Assembly (NCBI RefSeq): GCF_016862175.1
Contig: NZ_BOML01000003.1
Coordinates: forward strand, 62,001 to 126,000
DNA length: 64,000 nucleotides
Origin: Paractinoplanes durhamensis
GTDB lineage: Bacteria > Actinomycetota > Actinomycetes > Mycobacteriales > Micromonosporaceae
Direction of reading: 5' to 3'
In this document: piece after piece, positions 17,152 through 25,843 of the stretch
Numbering within the stretch: the stretch's first letter is position 1
How the letters are laid out: each line of letters begins with the position of its first letter
Made by a program: the position numbers and the translations under genes
The notes under the pieces: model-generated
What the model was told of the DNA's origin: nothing
Database searches by the model: none
What the model saw: the letters and a program-made list of their open reading frames with translations, nothing else

Positions 17152-18204
17152 CTAGCGCTTTGAGTCGGCGGTGCACCGGGCCGGGCGGGCCAGGTGGGCC
17201 GACAGCCAGTCGAACGCCGGGCCGTCCATCTGGCGCCAGACCGCGTGGCTGTGGCCGCCGTGCGGGACGACCGCGCTGACCACGCTGAGCGGCGGCTTCG
17301 CCAGCTCGACGATGCGCCGCGAGCCGTCCCGGGCGTCGACGTCGTCGTCGGCCCAGCCGACCCACATGGCGACCGATGGGCGCGGGAGGTGGCTCAGCCG
17401 CCAGGCGATGTTGTTGGTCGTCTTCTCGCTGTGGTCACCGACCTTGATGCCCGGATCGGCGTAACCGGACAGGCTTGCCGCGGCAGCGTATTGGTCCGGG
17501 TGCTTGAGCAGCAGGTTCATCGCACAGAACGCCCCCGCCGAGTAGCCGGTGAGCGCCCAGCCGGCGCGATCCCGGCGAACATGCAGGTGAGCGCGCGCCC
17601 AGTCGGGAACATCCTTGGTCAGGTACGTCTCGGACTGCGGCCCGCCGACCATGTTCGTGCATTCGGTGTCGAGCAGGCGGTCGGGTGTCTGGTACGGCAG
17701 GAGCACCACGGTGGGCGCCATCCGCCCGGCCGCGATCTCCCGGTCGAGCCGCCCGGCGATGTCGATCCGCCGGATCCAGGACTGCGGCGTGCCGGGATAG
17801 CCGTGCAGCGCCTCGATCACCGGGAAGTCGAGGTCGCGGTCCGGCGGGGTGAAATAGGCCGCGGGCAGGTAGACCGTCATCGGCATGTTCATGCCGCTGG
17901 CCGGCCCGGGCACCTGATAGGTCACGAGCCGGCCCTTCCCCGGCTCCGCGGTGGTCTCGGGCGTCGCCTGCTCCGGCGCCGGCGGTTCCGGTTCGTCGCC
18001 GGTAAGCGCGCTCCAACTCGGGTAGGTCTCGGTGAGGCGGTTGACCTCGACCGCCGACGCGGCCACGACGCCGAGCACGACCGTGACGATCAGCGCGGCC
18101 CGGCCGAGAAGACGCGCACGGTCCCACCACAGGGCCAGCCCGGCGGTGGCAGCCAGGACGACCAGCAGGCTCACCGCGACCGTCCACGGCCCGTCGATCC
18201 TCAC
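17152..18204 (-). CDS. Membrane-anchored alpha/beta-hydrolase (esterase family)
   Basis: 350 aa from a GTG that overlaps the upstream micro-ORF stop (GTGA): two N-terminal membrane helices, a Pro/Glu linker, then an esterase-D/antigen-85-like domain. It has nucleophile elbow GYSAGAFCAMN, an HGYPGTPQSW oxyanion region, and late acid/His candidates (WADDDVDARDG; PHGGHSHAVW). Likely acts outside the membrane. It is the last gene of a run with an MprF-like synthase; hydrolases beside MprF homologues can deacylate aminoacyl-phosphatidylglycerol, so that substrate is a possibility only. Confidence 0.82.
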   Translation of the reverse strand: MRIDGPWTVAVSLLVVLAATAGLALWWDRARLLGRAALIVTVVLGVVAASAVEVNRLTETYPSWSALTGDEPEPPAPEQATPETTAEPGKGRLVTYQVPGPASGMNMPMTVYLPAAYFTPPDRDLDFPVIEALHGYPGTPQSWIRRIDIAGRLDREIAAGRMAPTVVLLPYQTPDRLLDTECTNMVGGPQSETYLTKDVPDWARAHLHVRRDRAGWALTGYSAGAFCAMNLLLKHPDQYAAAASLSGYADPGIKVGDHSEKTTNNIAWRLSHLPRPSVAMWVGWADDDVDARDGSRRIVELAKPPLSVVSAVVPHGGHSHAVWRQMDGPAFDWLSAHLARPARCTADSKR

Positions 18205-18295
18205 GACGGCACCTCTTCCCGGGCAGCCAGCACGACCAGCACGCTCACCGCGATCACCCACGGCCGGTCGAACCTCATGACGGCAGCTCTTCCGG
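18149..18295 (-). repeat. 74-bp tandem duplication spanning a gene junction
   Basis: 18149-18222 and 18223-18295 are two diverged copies. Each contains the end of one gene (…EE[L/V]PS stop) and the start of the next (M-R-[F/I]-D-[R/G]-PW). The duplication creates a 25-codon open frame between the two esterase-like genes. Confidence 0.93.
18201..18278 (-). CDS. 25-aa micro-ORF made by junction duplication
   Basis: ATG at 18278 overlaps the stop of the upstream gene (ATGA). The frame begins MRFDRPWVIAVSVLVVLAA, which copies the N-terminus of the next esterase (RIDGPWTVAVSLLVVLAA), and ends EEVPS, copying the C-terminus (EELPS) of the upstream gene. Its TGA overlaps the GTG of the next gene. 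It would be a single-pass membrane peptide. Whether it does anything beyond carrying ribosomes across the junction is unknown. Confidence 0.6.
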   Translation of the reverse strand: MRFDRPWVIAVSVLVVLAAREEVPS

Positions 18296-18973
18296 AGCGG
18301 CCAGCGGTGCCGGCAGGTCGCGGGTGGCCCGCTCGAAGTCCGCCGCGGTGTGCCCGGCGATCACCGGAGGGCGGCCGGGCCAGCCGGCGGCCAGGCTCGC
18401 CCACGGCCCGTCAGCGAGGATCACCAACCGGTCGGTGACCCGGGCGTCCCGGGCGAGGCGACCGGACAGGTCGGCGAGGGCCGCCACCGTGGTGTCGGCG
18501 GTCGGTGCCAGGGCGACGGTCAACGCTCCGGCGGCCGGGCGGATCTCCGCCGCCTCGGTCGTAGTCGTCAGCACGAGGATGACCGGGAACGTGCGGGCGG
18601 GTGTCGCGGCGTAGTCGGACGGCGCGATCAACTGCGGCGCGGCCGCCAGGTGCCAGGCCGCGGCCTCCGGCGGCGACCAGGTGACCGCGGCGTGTGAATC
18701 GAGCGTGCCGTCGAGCCGGCCGGCCGACGTGGACGGAACGGTGACGACACTCGCCGCGCCGCCGAGCGCCTGCCAGGACGGGTAGAAGCTGTCCTGCCGG
18801 TTGACGATCAGGCCGGCGCCGGCCACCACCAGCGCTTCGACCACGACCAGCCCGACGATCCGCACCGGCATCCGCCACCGGCCGGCAAGCCGCCACCCAC
18901 GCACCGTCGCGGCGACCGCGCCGATCGCCAGCGCCCAGGTCAGCAGAATCAGCGGCAGCCCGACCAGACTCAC
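18275..18973 (-). CDS. Degenerate esterase paralogue, probably inactive
   Basis: 232 aa with two N-terminal membrane helices and a linker carrying SFYPSWQALGG, matching TYPSWSALTGD in the following esterase, so the two are paralogues. The remaining domain (FPVILVLTTTTEAAEI ... LVILADGPWASLAAGW) is shorter and has no GxSxG elbow, so it should lack esterase activity. GTG start overlaps the MprF-like stop (GTGA). A scaffold or regulatory role is speculation. Confidence 0.7.
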   Translation of the reverse strand: MSLVGLPLILLTWALAIGAVAATVRGWRLAGRWRMPVRIVGLVVVEALVVAGAGLIVNRQDSFYPSWQALGGAASVVTVPSTSAGRLDGTLDSHAAVTWSPPEAAAWHLAAAPQLIAPSDYAATPARTFPVILVLTTTTEAAEIRPAAGALTVALAPTADTTVAALADLSGRLARDARVTDRLVILADGPWASLAAGWPGRPPVIAGHTAADFERATRDLPAPLAAPEELPS

Positions 18974-21150
18974 GCCGCCGACCCGGCGCCAGGCTTCGAC
19001 CGAGCAGAGTCGGCCGCAGGTTTCCGCAGTGCATGGCCGGCGCCAGACTCCGAACCGGCAAGGCCGGCGGCAGACTCCGGGCGGGCAGCACCTGCGGCAA
19101 GCTCAGGGCGGGCAGCGCCGGCTGCGGGCCTCCGCCGTGCAGGGGCGGCAACAGACTCAGGGCCGCCAGGGTCGGCGGCAAGCTCCGGGCGGGCAGGGTC
19201 GGCGCCACGCCCCGGCAGCGCAGCGCCCGCGGCAAGCTCCGGGCGGGCAGCATCGGCCGCGGGCCTCCGCCGCGCAGGGCCAGGCTCGGGGCCGGCAGGG
19301 TCGGCAGGGTCGGCAGCAAGCGTCGAGCGGGCAAGGCGGGCTGCAGGATCCGTGGGGGTGGGGGCGGCGACCGGCTCCGCGAGGGTGGGGGCGGCGGTGA
19401 GCTCCTGGTGGGTGCTTCGGCCGGGGAGGAAGGACTCGGCGCTCAGGGCGGCCACCGCGATGCGGGGCAGGTCTCGGGCTGAGGGGAAGCACAGGAAGCG
19501 GGGCTGCCAGGACGGCTGGTATTTCGCGTTTGCCCGGTACAGGGATTCGATCTGCCACAGGCGGGACGCTGATCGCAGGATTCGGCACCAGAGTCTGGTC
19601 ACCGGGCCGGCGCCCAGCTCCTCGGCTCGGGCGAAGACTGAGCGCAGGACCGCGAAGTTCAGGGAGATGCGGTCTACACCGGCGTCGGGGGCGGCCTCGA
19701 TCGCCGAGACGACCATCAGCTCGGTGAGGCCGTTGGGGGCGGTGCGGTCGCCGCGCATCAGGTCGAGGGACAGGCCGCGCCGGCCCCACGGCACGAACTG
19801 CAGCAGGCCGCGCAGGGCGCCGTGCTCGTCGCGGCAGAGCACCAGCAGGCAGTCGCCGTCGGCCGGGTCGCCCAGGCGGGACAGCGCCATCGAGAAACCG
19901 CGCTCGACCTTGCCGTCGCGCAGGACGTCGGCGCAGGCCACCGCCTCGACCAGGGCCTCGGGTGCCAGGTCGCGCTGCCGGACCACCGTGCAGGAATAGC
20001 CGGATCGGCGCATCCGGCCGACGGCCTGCCGGACGCCGCGCATCGACCGGCCCTGCAGGGCGAAGCCGGCCACGTCGACGATCGCCTCGTCGCCGAGCTC
20101 GATGACGTCGAGGCCGGCCTTCTGGTAGGCCCGCCCGCCGGCGGTGCCGCAGGCGAGCACGGCCGGGGTCCAGCCGTGCTCGGCGCACTCGGCCAGGTAT
20201 TTCCCGATCGCGCGCGGCCACTCCGAGGGCAGGCCGATCGGGTCGCCCGAGGCCAGGCCGACGCCGTTGACCATGCGGTAGGCCACCGCGGCCCGGCCGG
20301 ACGGCGCCCAGACGAGTTGCTTGTCGGCGCGCAGCGCGAAGTAGCCCAGCGAGTCGCCGTCGTCGTGCCGGTCGAGCATCTCGCGCAGGCGGGCGCGGGC
20401 CTCCGCGTCGGTGGCCCGCCGGCCGGTGCTCGGCCGCAGCAGCAGGAACCCGCCCAGGCCGAAGGCCAGCAGGCCGAACGCGCCGGTGGTGACCGCCACG
20501 GTCAAAGCGCCCAGAGGGTATTGGAACTGGACCGGGCCGGTCACCCCGATCAGGCCGAGCGCGGCGTGCGCGGCCCAGCTCAGCACACCCGGGCGACCGT
20601 CGAGGCGGTTGACCCGGACGGCGATCTCGGCGAAGCCGAGCACGAAGCCGGCGCCCAGGAACGTCGCGCAGGCCTTGGCCGCCCGCCACCGGCTGCCCGG
20701 GTCACCGCCGGCGGTGAACTCGTCGCGCTTGGCCACCAGCAGCGCGACGATCACGCCCGCGAAGACGGTCGGCACCGGGCCGCCCTTGACCAGGTGCAGG
20801 GCGATGCTGACCAGGGAGAGCACGAGGGCCAGCTGCCAGGCCCGGCGCTTGCCGCGGCGCAGACCGGCGCCGAGGTAGAGCAGCAGGACGCCGACCACGC
20901 CGGTGGCGACCCGGGCGGTGAGCATGCCGGCGGTCGGCACCATGTCGGCGAGCAGCACGAAACGGTGGTGCCGGGGCGCCAGCACACAGATCACGGCGTC
21001 GATCAGGCCGACGAACTGCACGAGCCGGGCCACCGTGCGCCGCGACGACGGCGGGCGCACCCAACGGGTGAGCCCCTCCCCCTCGTCGTCCCGGCTGCCC
21101 GGGGTCGCCTGCGTCCCCGCCACCGATTCGGACAGCCGCTCCGTCGACAT
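18970..21150 (-). CDS. MprF-like phosphatidylglycerol lysyltransferase (DUF2156)
   Basis: 726 aa from MSTERLSES, with AAGGAAA upstream; an earlier in-frame Met adds 17 residues without an RBS. It has about six membrane helices (residues 45-250), then a DUF2156 GNAT-like catalytic domain (e.g. VNGVGLASGDPIG, LLQFVPWGRRGLSLDLMRGD, NGLTELMVVSAIE). It would transfer an amino acid, often Lys, from tRNA to phosphatidylglycerol and so reduce surface charge. The last ~140 residues are an odd Ala/Pro/Arg low-complexity tail with repeated ARPELAAGAA-type units. It heads the run with the esterases. Confidence 0.85.
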   Translation of the reverse strand: MSTERLSESVAGTQATPGSRDDEGEGLTRWVRPPSSRRTVARLVQFVGLIDAVICVLAPRHHRFVLLADMVPTAGMLTARVATGVVGVLLLYLGAGLRRGKRRAWQLALVLSLVSIALHLVKGGPVPTVFAGVIVALLVAKRDEFTAGGDPGSRWRAAKACATFLGAGFVLGFAEIAVRVNRLDGRPGVLSWAAHAALGLIGVTGPVQFQYPLGALTVAVTTGAFGLLAFGLGGFLLLRPSTGRRATDAEARARLREMLDRHDDGDSLGYFALRADKQLVWAPSGRAAVAYRMVNGVGLASGDPIGLPSEWPRAIGKYLAECAEHGWTPAVLACGTAGGRAYQKAGLDVIELGDEAIVDVAGFALQGRSMRGVRQAVGRMRRSGYSCTVVRQRDLAPEALVEAVACADVLRDGKVERGFSMALSRLGDPADGDCLLVLCRDEHGALRGLLQFVPWGRRGLSLDLMRGDRTAPNGLTELMVVSAIEAAPDAGVDRISLNFAVLRSVFARAEELGAGPVTRLWCRILRSASRLWQIESLYRANAKYQPSWQPRFLCFPSARDLPRIAVAALSAESFLPGRSTHQELTAAPTLAEPVAAPTPTDPAARLARSTLAADPADPAGPEPGPARRRPAADAARPELAAGAALPGRGADPARPELAADPGGPESVAAPARRRPAAGAARPELAAGAARPESAAGLAGSESGAGHALRKPAADSARSKPGAGSAA

Positions 21151-21300
21151 CTGTGCGTTTCCTTTCGCCCACCTGTGAAGCAGCATGGCGTGTCGGTGCA
21201 ACGACCACGCCCGCCGATCCTGCGCGTCAGCGATGTGGACGGACCATAGGTCCTTCGACTGGATGTCACCGCCCGGCTCTGCCTTTCGGCTGATGCAGGC

Positions 21301-21359
21301 CGATGCAGACCGAGGTAGGTCGGAGCAGACCGAGGTGGTCGAAGCAGACCGAGGTAGGT
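21301..21359. repeat. Three 20-bp direct repeats upstream of the lysyltransferase
   Basis: cgatgcagaccgaggtaggt (21301-21320), a 19-bp copy (21321-21339) and a third (21340-21359) share gcagaccgaggt. They lie between the ABC permease stop and the lysyltransferase start, so they could be iterated regulator sites or debris of the same 3'-end repeats seen elsewhere. Confidence 0.9.
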
Positions 21360-21373
21360 CGCGGCCGGCCGCG

Positions 21374-22057
21374 CTAGCCGGCTGTTCGTTTTATCGGGAC
21401 GTCGCTGATCACCCGATGGAACGCCCAGGCAGCCAGGGCCGTGGCCGCCAGCGACAGGGCCAGCGCGGCCGCATAGGGCAGCAGCGCCGTCATGTCACCG
21501 AACTCGTCGACGCCGAGCAGGGCGTCGGCCACCCCGGCCGGGATCGCGCCGCCGAGCATGACGGCCAGGCCGATCCGGGGGCGCCAGCGGTAGAAGCCCG
21601 CCGCGATCAGCGCGCCGGAAGTCATATAGCCGACTGCCTCGGGGAACACCTGGCCGAACTCGCTCAGCATGCCGGTGGCGGAGAGCACCGGGTAACCGCC
21701 GCCGCGCCGGTCGGCCGCGCCGAGCAGCACGCTCTCCAGGCCGTGGCCGAGCACCACGACCGCCGAGAAGGCGGCGGTCAGGATCAGGCCGAAGATCGCG
21801 GCGCCGGTCAGGAACTCGTGCCGGGTCGCGCCGTTCGCGACGAACTGGCGCAGCTGCATGACGACCAGCATGATGCCGACGACCAGCAGCCAGTATTTCG
21901 CGGCGTTGCCGGCGAGCACGAGCCACATGCTGAAGTCGAGGTGGCCGGCCCCGAACACGACCAGACCGGAGATGACCAGGTCGACGGTGATCAGGATGGC
22001 GGCGAACGGGATGATGATCGGCCGGTAGATGCGGAACAGGGCGTGGTGGACGCTCAT
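21374..22057 (-). CDS. ABC transporter membrane protein
   Basis: 227 aa, start ATG overlapping the ATPase stop (ATGA). Six predicted membrane helices, beginning MSVHHALFRIYRPIIIPFAA, with a long TM pair ending ALALSLAATALAAWAFHRVI. It is the partner of the ATPase upstream in a YtrA-type operon. Cargo is unknown; related GntR/YtrA-ABC operons often respond to cell-wall antibiotics. Confidence 0.82.
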   Translation of the reverse strand: MSVHHALFRIYRPIIIPFAAILITVDLVISGLVVFGAGHLDFSMWLVLAGNAAKYWLLVVGIMLVVMQLRQFVANGATRHEFLTGAAIFGLILTAAFSAVVVLGHGLESVLLGAADRRGGGYPVLSATGMLSEFGQVFPEAVGYMTSGALIAAGFYRWRPRIGLAVMLGGAIPAGVADALLGVDEFGDMTALLPYAAALALSLAATALAAWAFHRVISDVPIKRTAG

Positions 22058-22935
22058 CGGACGGCCTCCAGCCGCTGCGACGCTGACGTGAGGTGGATGA
22101 ACAGGTCCTGGATGCCGACCGGGCCGAAGGTGAGCCCGGCCGCCTCGCCGCGGGCCACGTCGGCCGGCTCGGGCCGCCAGTCGAGCGTGACCTCCCGCAC
22201 CCCGCCGAGACTCCGCTCGCCGAGCACCGGATGACCGCCGGCAAACGTGCCGACCGCCTCGGCCGGCCCGGTCACGGTGACGCCGCGGCCGCGCAGCTCG
22301 TCGGCCTCCTCGTGCAGCAGCACCCGGCCACGGTCCAGAATGATCACCCGCTCGAGGATGTCGGCGACCTCCTCGATCAGGTGGGTGGAGAGGATGATCG
22401 TGCGCGGCCGGGCCAGGTAGTCGGCGAGCAGCTCGCGGTAGAAGTGGCTGCGGGCGACCGCGTCCATCCCGAGGTAGGTCTCGTCGAGGATGGTCAGCGG
22501 GGCGCGGGCGGCGAGGCCGAGCACCGCGCCGAGGGCGGATCGCTGGCCGCGGGACAGGGCCGAGATGCGCTTGCGCGGGTCGAGCTCGAACAGGTCGGTC
22601 AACCGGGCCGCGTAGCCGGCATCCCAGCCCGGGCGCATCCAGCCGGCGAAGCACAGCACCGCGCGCACCCGCTCGGAGTCGTTGACGTCGAGGGTGTCGC
22701 GGATGAAGCAGGTCTGCCGCATCACGGCCGGATTTTCGAACGCGTCGGCGCCGTCGATGCGGACCGTGCCGCTCGCCGGGCGCCGATAGGAGGCGAGGGC
22801 GCTGAGCAGGCTGGTCTTGCCCGAGCCGTTGCGCCCGAGCAGGCCGTAGATCTTGCCGGTGGGCAGGTCGAGGTGCACGTCGTCGACGGCGACCGTCGAG
22901 CCGTATCGCACGGTGAGACCGTGCAGCTCGATCAT
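22054..22935 (-). CDS. ABC transporter ATP-binding protein
   Basis: 293 aa. Walker A GRNGSGKTSLL, Q-loop in TCFIRDTLDV, signature-like LSRGQRSALG (variant of LSGGQ), Walker B LTILDE and switch His in LSTHLIEEV. A ~70-residue C-terminal extension follows. Second gene of the gntR-ATPase-permease operon; both junctions are ATGA overlaps. Confidence 0.92.
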   Translation of the reverse strand: MIELHGLTVRYGSTVAVDDVHLDLPTGKIYGLLGRNGSGKTSLLSALASYRRPASGTVRIDGADAFENPAVMRQTCFIRDTLDVNDSERVRAVLCFAGWMRPGWDAGYAARLTDLFELDPRKRISALSRGQRSALGAVLGLAARAPLTILDETYLGMDAVARSHFYRELLADYLARPRTIILSTHLIEEVADILERVIILDRGRVLLHEEADELRGRGVTVTGPAEAVGTFAGGHPVLGERSLGGVREVTLDWRPEPADVARGEAAGLTFGPVGIQDLFIHLTSASQRLEAVR

Positions 22936-23285
22936 CGCGCACCGCCGAGATGCCGGACGATCTCGTCGACGCCGATGCCGATGCGTTTCGCCTCGGCCAG
23001 CATCGGGTCGACCACCTCGGCGAAGAACCGCTCCCGCCGGTCGGCCCGGAGCTTTTCCCGGGCGTCGGGGCTGACGAACATGCCGATGCCGCGCCGCTTG
23101 TAGAGCACGCCCTCCTCGACGAGCTGGGCGAAACCCTTGGCCGCGGTGGCCGGGTTGATCTGGTAGAAGGACGCGTACTGATTGGTGGACATGATCTGTT
23201 CGTCCTCCTTGAGGGCTCCGCTCAGGACGTCGTTCTTGATCCCGTCGGCGATCTGCAGATAGATCGGGCTGCGGTCGTCGAACAC
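22932..23285 (-). CDS. GntR-family regulator, YtrA subfamily
   Basis: 117 aa from a GTG with AGGGAGG five bases upstream; an upstream in-frame ATG at 23312 lies within the operator and lacks an RBS. The sequence (M)FDDRSPIYLQIADGIK, MSTNQYASFYQINPATAAKGF and GVLYKRRGIGMFV is a winged-helix GntR domain with the short YtrA effector tail. It should repress its own operon through the palindrome at 23306-23329. Confidence 0.93.
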   Translation of the reverse strand: MFDDRSPIYLQIADGIKNDVLSGALKEDEQIMSTNQYASFYQINPATAAKGFAQLVEEGVLYKRRGIGMFVSPDAREKLRADRRERFFAEVVDPMLAEAKRIGIGVDEIVRHLGGAR

Positions 23286-23305
23286 CGGAGCCTCCCTAGT
23301 TCTGC

Positions 23306-23329
23306 GGTTCATTACTCATGTAAGGAACC
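23306..23329. promoter_or_regulatory. YtrA-type operator palindrome
   Basis: A 24-bp near-perfect inverted repeat, GGTTCxTTAC ... GTAAxGAACC, starts 21 bases upstream of the gntR start. It matches the style of operators bound by YtrA/GntR repressors. It would cover the promoter of the gntR-ABC operon. Confidence 0.8.
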
Positions 23330-23366
23330 ATAGAACCAGCGCGCCACCGGAGACAAGGGGGACGGG

Positions 23367-23723
23367 TCAGGCGGCGAAGGACTGCGGCAGCACGCCGTCG
23401 TCCCAGAGCCGGTCGAGATGCGCGAGGAAGCCGACCAGGCTGCGCTCCAGCTCCCGGCGCTCGGGGCCGGTCAGGACGGCGAGCGGGTCGGAGAAGACCA
23501 GGCCGGCCGGGTGCTTGGCCCGGGTTCCGACGAACTTGCGGCAGCCGGCACACCAGACATAACTGACCAGGGTCGGGCGGCGGGCATTCTCCGGGTTCTG
23601 CACGTACGCCCGGAGACGGCGCTCGCCGCACGCCGGGCACACCCGCTCCCCCGGATCGGCGAAGAAGCTCTCGCCCTGCGTCAGCGCCGCGACCTCGTCA
23701 CCGGAGAAGCTGTCCCAACCCAT
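23367..23723 (-). CDS. Hypothetical protein with zinc-ribbon pair
   Basis: 118 aa, ATG start at 23723. Two CxxC pairs (CPAC near residue 29; CAGC near 58) suggest one zinc ribbon. The C-terminal half is helical. Small free-standing zinc-ribbon proteins of this kind are common in actinobacteria; I do not recognise a family. It lies 24 bases downstream of the PLP-lyase gene in the same direction. Confidence 0.65.
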   Translation of the reverse strand: MGWDSFSGDEVAALTQGESFFADPGERVCPACGERRLRAYVQNPENARRPTLVSYVWCAGCRKFVGTRAKHPAGLVFSDPLAVLTGPERRELERSLVGFLAHLDRLWDDGVLPQSFAA

Positions 23724-23747
23724 CCGGGCACGGTATCGCCCGGCGGC

Positions 23748-24851
23748 TCAGGCCCGGTCGAGCGCCGCCGTGAGATCCGCGACCAGATCGGCCGGGTCCT
23801 CGATGCCGCAGGACAGCCGCACGAATCCCGGTGCGGTGTCGTCGCCGAACTGCGCCCGCCGGTCGGCCGTGGTGTGCACCCCGCCGAACGAGGTGGCCGC
23901 GAAGACCAGCTCGGCCGCGGTCAGGAAGCGCGCCACCCGCTCGGCCGAGCCCAGGTCGAACGAGACGATGCCGGGGATCCGCCGCATCTGCGCCCGGGCC
24001 ACCGCATAGGACGGGTCGGACTCGAGCCCCGGCCAGCGCACGCCGGTCACGTCCGGGCGGGCCGCGAGCAGGGTCGCGACCGCGGCCGCGTTCTCGGTCT
24101 GGCGGGCCAGCCGCAGGTCGAGGGTCGCGATCGAGCGGTGCGCCAGCCAGCAGTCGAACGCGCCCGGCACCGCGCCGGTCTGCCGGCGCCAGGTCTCCAC
24201 CTTGTCGAGCAGCACGCCGTCGCCGCTGGACACATAGCCGAGCAGCACGTCGGAGTGGCCGGTCAGCGCCTTGGTGCCGGAGGCGACCACGACGTCGGCG
24301 CCGAGGGCGAGCGGGTTCTGGCCGAGCGGCGTGGCGGCCGTGTTGTCCACCGCGACCAGGGCCCCGGCCGCGTGCGCCGCGGCCGACACGGCGGTGATGT
24401 CGCACACGTCGAGGCCGGGATTGGCGGGGGTTTCGAGCAGCACCAGGCGTACGCCCGAGAAATCCGGATATGGCCCGGAGGTCGGCACCGGCAGCGACGC
24501 CACGCCCAGCTCCCGAAGGGTTCCCTCGGCGAACGCGCGGACGGTGAAGTAGCCGTCGGCGGGCAGGGCCAGCGTGTCGCCGGCGCGCAGCACCGAGAGC
24601 AGCAGCGCGGTGATCGCCGCCTGACCGCTGGAGAAGACCAGCGTGGGCGCGCCCTCGAGCTCTGCGATCGCCGACTCCAGCGCGCCGCGGGTGGGGTGCT
24701 CGGTGCGGGCGTAGTTGGTCTCGCCGGGACCGCTGACCGGGTCGAGGTGGAACGGCGCCGCGAAGACCGGCCCGGCCAGGAACGGATCGCCGACGGCCGG
24801 CTTCTCGGGCAGCCCGGCGTGCACCGCCCGGGTGCCATCCGAATAACTCAT
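23748..24851 (-). CDS. Cystathionine gamma-lyase/synthase-type PLP enzyme
   Basis: 367 aa of the Cys/Met metabolism PLP family. Visible: [46 protein letters not shown], and the PLP lysine in [13 protein letters not shown]. Could be a gamma-lyase, gamma-synthase or related lyase; the track record of such labels from sequence alone is poor. Start overlaps the gpsA stop (ATGA). Confidence 0.9.
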   Translation of the reverse strand: MSYSDGTRAVHAGLPEKPAVGDPFLAGPVFAAPFHLDPVSGPGETNYARTEHPTRGALESAIAELEGAPTLVFSSGQAAITALLLSVLRAGDTLALPADGYFTVRAFAEGTLRELGVASLPVPTSGPYPDFSGVRLVLLETPANPGLDVCDITAVSAAAHAAGALVAVDNTAATPLGQNPLALGADVVVASGTKALTGHSDVLLGYVSSGDGVLLDKVETWRRQTGAVPGAFDCWLAHRSIATLDLRLARQTENAAAVATLLAARPDVTGVRWPGLESDPSYAVARAQMRRIPGIVSFDLGSAERVARFLTAAELVFAATSFGGVHTTADRRAQFGDDTAPGFVRLSCGIEDPADLVADLTAALDRA

Positions 24852-25843
24852 TCCGGCTTGATCTCCCGTCCCATCAGCATGCGGACCGCGACGCGGGGGT
24901 CGGCGCCCTCGTGGCAGACCCGCTCGACCTGCTCGGTGATCGGCATCTCGACGCCGGCCGCCCGGGCCAGGTCGCGGATCGCCAGGCAGCTCTTCACGCC
25001 CTCGGCCGTCTGCCGCGCGGCCACCTGGGCCTCCTCGAGCGTCTTGCCCTTGCCCAGCTGCTCGCCGAAGGTGCGGTTGCGCGACAGCGGCGACGAGCAG
25101 GTGGCGACCAGATCGCCGAGGCCGGCCAGGCCGGCGAAGGTCAGCGGGTCGGCGCCGAGGGCCACCCCCAGCCGGGCGGTCTCGGCCAGGCCGCGGGTGA
25201 TCAGCGAGGCCCGGGTGTTGTCGCCCAGGCCCATCGCGATGGTCATCCCGTAGGCGAGGGCGATGACGTTCTTCACGGCGCCGCCCATCTCGCAGCCGAT
25301 CACGTCCTCGCTCGTGTACGGCCGGAGGTAGGGCAGCGCGATGGCCTGCTGGACGGCCCGGCAGCGGGCGAGGTCGGTGCCCGCCACCACGGTCGCGGCC
25401 GGCTGCTCGGCGGCGATCTCGGGAGCCAGGTTGGGCCCGGTGACGACCACCACCCGGTCGGCGTCGACCCGGGCGGTCTCGACGATGACCTGGCTCATCC
25501 GCTTGGTGGTGCCGAGCTCGATCCCCTTCATCAGCGAGATCAGGGTCGAGTCGGGCGCGAAGTGGCCGGCCCACTCGGCGAGGTTGGCCCGCAGCGTCTG
25601 GGACGGCACGGCGATGGCGATCAGCGACGAGCCGTCGAGTGCCTCGGCCAGGTCGCTGGTGGCGGTGATCTCCTTGGGCAGCGTGACCGACGGCAGCGCG
25701 CCCTCGTTGACGTGCCGCTCGCGGATCTCGGTGGCGACCGACTCGCGCCGGGCCCAGATGCTCACGTCGCTGCCCGCCTCGGCCAGCATCTTGGCGAACG
25801 CGGTGCCCCAGGCTCCGGAGCCGAGAACGGTGGCACGCCTCAT
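24848..25843 (-). CDS. gpsA: Glycerol-3-phosphate dehydrogenase [NAD(P)+]
   Basis: 331 aa. N-terminal Rossmann motif [19 protein letters not shown]; middle ATVVAGTDL; catalytic lysine region [27 protein letters not shown]. Makes sn-glycerol 3-phosphate for phospholipids. Starts four bases before the plsC stop (ATGA). The plsC-gpsA pair, with plsX elsewhere in the window, covers phosphatidate synthesis. Confidence 0.97.
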   Translation of the reverse strand: MRRATVLGSGAWGTAFAKMLAEAGSDVSIWARRESVATEIRERHVNEGALPSVTLPKEITATSDLAEALDGSSLIAIAVPSQTLRANLAEWAGHFAPDSTLISLMKGIELGTTKRMSQVIVETARVDADRVVVVTGPNLAPEIAAEQPAATVVAGTDLARCRAVQQAIALPYLRPYTSEDVIGCEMGGAVKNVIALAYGMTIAMGLGDNTRASLITRGLAETARLGVALGADPLTFAGLAGLGDLVATCSSPLSRNRTFGEQLGKGKTLEEAQVAARQTAEGVKSCLAIRDLARAAGVEMPITEQVERVCHEGADPRVAVRMLMGREIKPE

